Of a stretch of DNA of 40,826 nt, positions 38,115-40,826 are shown piece after piece. The stretch's first letter is position 1; the number at the start of each line of letters is the position of its first letter. The notes under the pieces were generated by a model. That model was not told the origin of the DNA. It saw nothing but the letters and a program-made list of their open reading frames with translations, and did not search any database. The stretch is from Planctomycetota bacterium (lineage in GTDB: Bacteria; Planctomycetota; Planctomycetia; Planctomycetales; Planctomycetaceae), in contig JAFEBR010000295.1 in the NCBI GenBank assembly GCA_018242565.1, positions 1 to 40,826 on the forward strand, in the 5' to 3' direction. The translations under genes were made by a program, and so were the position numbers.

Positions 38115-40541
38115 TTAACGACATCCCACAGACACCCGCTCCAGATACTGATCGACAAGGTCGGCACCTGCAATGATCTGCGTCCCGATTTCAATCGCCC
38201 ACAGCGGCCGGTTGCCGATCGTGGACCGCGGTATTTTCACCAGATCTTTCTGCGTGCAGAGCACAATCTCACCCGCCGAGCGACCGGCCCAGTGATCGAG
38301 AGCCTCCAGGTCGGCAGCCGAATACCGATGATGATCGGGATACTCGCGCATATCCGGAATCTCAAATCCCAACCCAGCCAGCGTCTGACGGAAAGCCTGC
38401 GGATTGCCGATTCCACAGAATGCCGTCACGGCACGCCTGCGGCACTCGTCCAGAGCACACGTGCCCCCTGCGGAATTCACCAGGCGCGTCACGGGAAACT
38501 GCACCTCGGCGACTGCGCACCCCGGGTGTATCTCGGCGATCGTTTGCCGGATTCTTTCGACTTCACCGCGGGGCACCAGATCGACCCGCGTGATCAGCAC
38601 GAGTCCTGCTCGACGCAGCGACACGACGGGTTCGCGCAACAGTCCCCGAGGCAGCAACTGCCCGAAACCCCACGGATTCGTCGCATCGACCAAAACCACG
38701 TCGAGGTCTCGCGCGAGTCGTCGGTGCTGAAAACCGTCATCGAGAATCACAAGTTGTGCCCCGTTTGACTCCGCGGCCTGACGTGCTGCCGCCACCCGGT
38801 CCGGGTTTTGCAAATGAGGCACCTCTGGGCATTGCGCCTGCAGAACCAGCGCCTCGTCATTGACGGTATCGGCGGACGCACCATATCCCCGACTGACAAA
38901 AGCCACTGCGATCTGTCGTTGACGGAACCAGCGCCCTAGCCAGGCTGTCACCGGAGTCTTCCCCGTGCCTCCGGCCGTGAGATTCCCGACACTGACCACC
39001 GGCACCGGACTCCGCAGAATCGTCGCTCGCCCCGCGTCGTACTTCCGGTTCCGGGTATTCACGACCAGTCCATACGGATACGACAGACACCGTAACAGCC
39101 CGCGCGGGATCGCCGTCACCCACCCCGGCCACCGCGACGCAGGCGAAATGATCTGCCAGTACCAACGACCAGCGGCGGCTTTGGAATTCCACACGGCAAA
39201 TGCGACACAACCACTGAGCAAGACCCCGCCAGCAATCATTAACACGTCGGCCTTCGCCGTGGCCAGCAGAAAGATCCAGCCGATTAAGGCCAACAGACTG
39301 GGCAGCGGATACAGCCACATCCGAAACGGCAGGGGAATGTCGGGGCGAGTTTTGCGCAACAGGTGCAGCGCCACAATCTGGCCGATGAACTGCACGAGAA
39401 TTCTCACGATCACCGCTGCGTCGATGACTTCCTGCAGCGGCAGGTAACAAAACAGTGCCGTCAATAACCCCAACCAGACCAGCGAGGCGATCGGAAACCG
39501 CCGCACCGGGTGGACAATCGCAAACAGCCCGAAGAAATTTCCGTTGCGGGCGGCCGCATACGGAATGCGTGAATACCCCAGCGTCATCGAGAACACACAG
39601 GCGATGACCGTCCAGAGAATGAGCACCGTGAACACCTCGGCCACGCCCCGACCGAACAGAATCTCCATGAACTCCGAGGCCACGAACTTCGATTCCATGG
39701 CCCGCTGCCAGGGAACGACGCCGATGATCGCCAGGTTCATGGTCAGATAGATCCCGGCCACGACGACAACCGAAATCATCACGGCTCGCGGAATCGTCTT
39801 GCCCGGGTTCACGACTTCGTCACCCAGGTGACAGATGTTGTAATACCCGAGGTAATCGTAGATGGCGATTGTCATGGCGCCACCCAGCCCCCCCCAAAAG
39901 GCCTGGTTCCCCTGCATTCGGAAGGCATCCGCCGGAAACTGCACCAGATCGACCTGGAAGTTCGCATAGCCCGCCACGATCACCGTCAAGACCGTCACCA
40001 GGGTCCCCGTACACAGCACAAGTCCCAGCCAGCCCAGGGCTCGAATGTGCAGACACAACGAGAGCGCCACCAGAATTGCCGCGGCCGCGGCCAGCGATCG
40101 ATGGCCTCCGGGAATGCCCCACTCCGACAGGGCCGCGTCGAGATGGGGAAACGGATACGCCAGGTATTCGATCCCCCCGATGTAGCCCGACGCCAGTTCC
40201 AACGTTCCGCTCACCAGGAATTGCCAGATGAACAGAAAGGGCACAATCCGCCCGAAGCGCATTCGTCCGAAGATCTCAGACAGAAAATGATACGACCCGC
40301 CGCTGCCCGGCAAGGCGGCCCCCAGTTCGCTCCAGACAAGCCCGTCGCAGAGCACCAGTCCGGCGGCGATCACCCACGCCACCAGCGCCTGCGGACCATG
40401 CATCGCCGCGAGAAACCCCGGAATCGTAATGAACGGGCCGATCCCGACCATGTTCGTAACATTGAGAGCGGTGGCCTGCCAGACTCCCAGGCCCCGATGC
40501 AGTGTCTGGGCCTGAGACGCAGAGGTGGGGTCGGACGACAT
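38115..40541 (-). CDS. APC-type permease fused to tetraacyldisaccharide 4'-kinase (LpxK)
   Basis: One 808-residue open frame holds two proteins. Residues 1-455 are an amino acid-polyamine-organocation-type permease: GLGVWQATALNVTNMVGIGPF opens helix 1, about 12 hydrophobic segments follow, and NPGKTIPRAV marks the loop after helix 6. Residues about 465-808 are LpxK, which adds the 4' phosphate to the lipid A precursor: an amphipathic N-terminal part with LSYPYGLVVNTRNRKYDAG, VGNLTAGGTGKTP (P-loop, 519-530) and DDGFQHRRL (601-609). Length and motifs show a complete LpxK. No stop lies between them; the junction is near 39120-39165. An internal GTG at 39119 could give separate LpxK. No ribosome site is seen before 40541. 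The DinB-like gene upstream ends with its own terminator, so this is likely the first gene of its operon. Confidence 0.88.
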   Translation of the reverse strand: MSSDPTSASQAQTLHRGLGVWQATALNVTNMVGIGPFITIPGFLAAMHGPQALVAWVIAAGLVLCDGLVWSELGAALPGSGGSYHFLSEIFGRMRFGRIVPFLFIWQFLVSGTLELASGYIGGIEYLAYPFPHLDAALSEWGIPGGHRSLAAAAAILVALSLCLHIRALGWLGLVLCTGTLVTVLTVIVAGYANFQVDLVQFPADAFRMQGNQAFWGGLGGAMTIAIYDYLGYYNICHLGDEVVNPGKTIPRAVMISVVVVAGIYLTMNLAIIGVVPWQRAMESKFVASEFMEILFGRGVAEVFTVLILWTVIACVFSMTLGYSRIPYAAARNGNFFGLFAIVHPVRRFPIASLVWLGLLTALFCYLPLQEVIDAAVIVRILVQFIGQIVALHLLRKTRPDIPLPFRMWLYPLPSLLALIGWIFLLATAKADVLMIAGGVLLSGCVAFAVWNSKAAAGRWYWQIISPASRWPGWVTAIPRGLLRCLSYPYGLVVNTRNRKYDAGRATILRSPVPVVSVGNLTAGGTGKTPVTAWLGRWFRQRQIAVAFVSRGYGASADTVNDEALVLQAQCPEVPHLQNPDRVAAARQAAESNGAQLVILDDGFQHRRLARDLDVVLVDATNPWGFGQLLPRGLLREPVVSLRRAGLVLITRVDLVPRGEVERIRQTIAEIHPGCAVAEVQFPVTRLVNSAGGTCALDECRRRAVTAFCGIGNPQAFRQTLAGLGFEIPDMREYPDHHRYSAADLEALDHWAGRSAGEIVLCTQKDLVKIPRSTIGNRPLWAIEIGTQIIAGADLVDQYLERVSVGCR

Positions 40542-40566
40542 GTCGGGCTGGCGAAATTTCGAAATG

Positions 40567-40591
40567 GGGCGGCGGAAGCACTCCGCCGCCC
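40567..40591 (-). terminator. Intrinsic terminator of the DinB-like gene
   Basis: Bases 40567-40576 and 40582-40591 are perfect 10-base GC-rich inverted repeats around a five-base loop. On the minus strand they are followed by ATTTCGAAATTTC. The hairpin lies 49 bases after the stop at 40640 and just before the ATG at 40541, so the permease-LpxK gene needs its own promoter or readthrough. Confidence 0.78.
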
Positions 40592-40639
40592 GGTGTGGGG
40601 GTGTGCCCGGACAGATTCCGCGGCACCCGGGTCTTCAGA

Positions 40640-40826
40640 TTAGAACAGAGGCGGCTTACCCAGCTTGCGGCGAACGACGGCCCATTGCCCCGCATGCATC
40701 ATCCAGTGCGAACCCTGCATGCTGATCAGTTCCCCCACCGATTTCAACCAGGAACTGAATTTTTCGGGTGGCGCCTTATCCAGATCGGCCGCGCTCAGGC
40801 TCGACCGCTTCTTCAGCGCCCGCTCC
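40640..40826 (-). CDS. DinB-like superfamily protein, 3' end only
   Basis: An open frame enters from the right edge on the minus strand and runs 61 codons to the TAA at 40642-40640. The end of the protein has SMQGSHWMMHAGQWAVVRRKL followed by KPPLF. This matches the last helix of DinB-type four-helix bundles, where a histidine of an HxxxHxGQ-like motif contributes to a metal site. DinB-like proteins include thiol-dependent transferases and many of unknown function. Start and most of the domain lie outside the window. A strong terminator follows. Confidence 0.7.
   Translation of the reverse strand, partial: ERALKKRSSLSAADLDKAPPEKFSSWLKSVGELISMQGSHWMMHAGQWAVVRRKLGKPPLF

Overview
The window is GC-rich chromosomal DNA that looks like a planctomycete (order Planctomycetales, inference). 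The reasons are a secreted SHD1-domain protein, several secreted TPR and glycine/proline-rich proteins, long hypothetical proteins with signal peptides, weak or absent Shine-Dalgarno sites in front of many starts, and genes for both peptidoglycan (murD) and Kdo/lipid A (kdsB, lpxK). No tRNA, rRNA, CRISPR array, transposase or phage gene was found. About 29 genes are supported, two of them cut by the window edges.

Layout. 1-314: possible 3' tail of an upstream gene, a strong hairpin and a candidate promoter. 315-7490 (+): a four-gene cluster of a large secreted TPR protein, an ExbB/TolQ-type channel, an ExbD/TolR protein and a membrane protein with a long Pro/Ala/Thr-rich linker and a C-terminal squalene-cyclase-like toroid. 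The last gene sits where tonB or tolA would be and carries a TonB/TolA-like SxxxH motif in a membrane helix. 7510-10897 (-): a tight operon of a ThDP enzyme, a small DUF2786-like protein and a divergent enolase-superfamily protein. 11154-14631 (+): murD, a Gfo/Idh/MocA oxidoreductase and an SDR whose catalytic Tyr is Phe. 14854-21189 (-): four envelope or secreted proteins (a multi-helix membrane protein, an SHD1/beta-propeller protein with NPF motifs, an unknown secreted protein, a TPR protein) and a 945-base gap holding tandem hairpins.

21460-22880 (+): a degenerate receiver-domain protein overlapping a malate/L-lactate dehydrogenase-family gene that appears to start at CTG within a CTGA overlap. 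22903-25515 (-): mutS. 25802-28425 (-): an aldehyde-dehydrogenase-fold protein and a LuxE/phenylacetate-CoA-ligase-like adenylating protein, a possible split carboxylate reductase. 28635-29600 (-): a Gly/Pro-rich secreted protein. 29821-32270 (+): kdsB and pyrG; the second makes CTP and the first consumes it to activate Kdo. 32302-34888: a DCC-family protein, a secreted Gly/Asn-rich protein and a small membrane protein. 35016-40541 (-): a PIN-TRAM membrane protein, a HIT hydrolase, a Cys-cluster (YkgJ/FliB-like) protein and a single open frame that fuses an APC-type permease to a complete-looking LpxK. 40640-40826 (-): the 3' end of a DinB-like gene.

The strongest leads for something undescribed are the Tol/TonB-like cluster ending in a toroid protein and the permease-LpxK fusion. 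The SHD1-NPF pairing in one protein comes next. All functional statements rest on reading motifs by eye; no database search was run.
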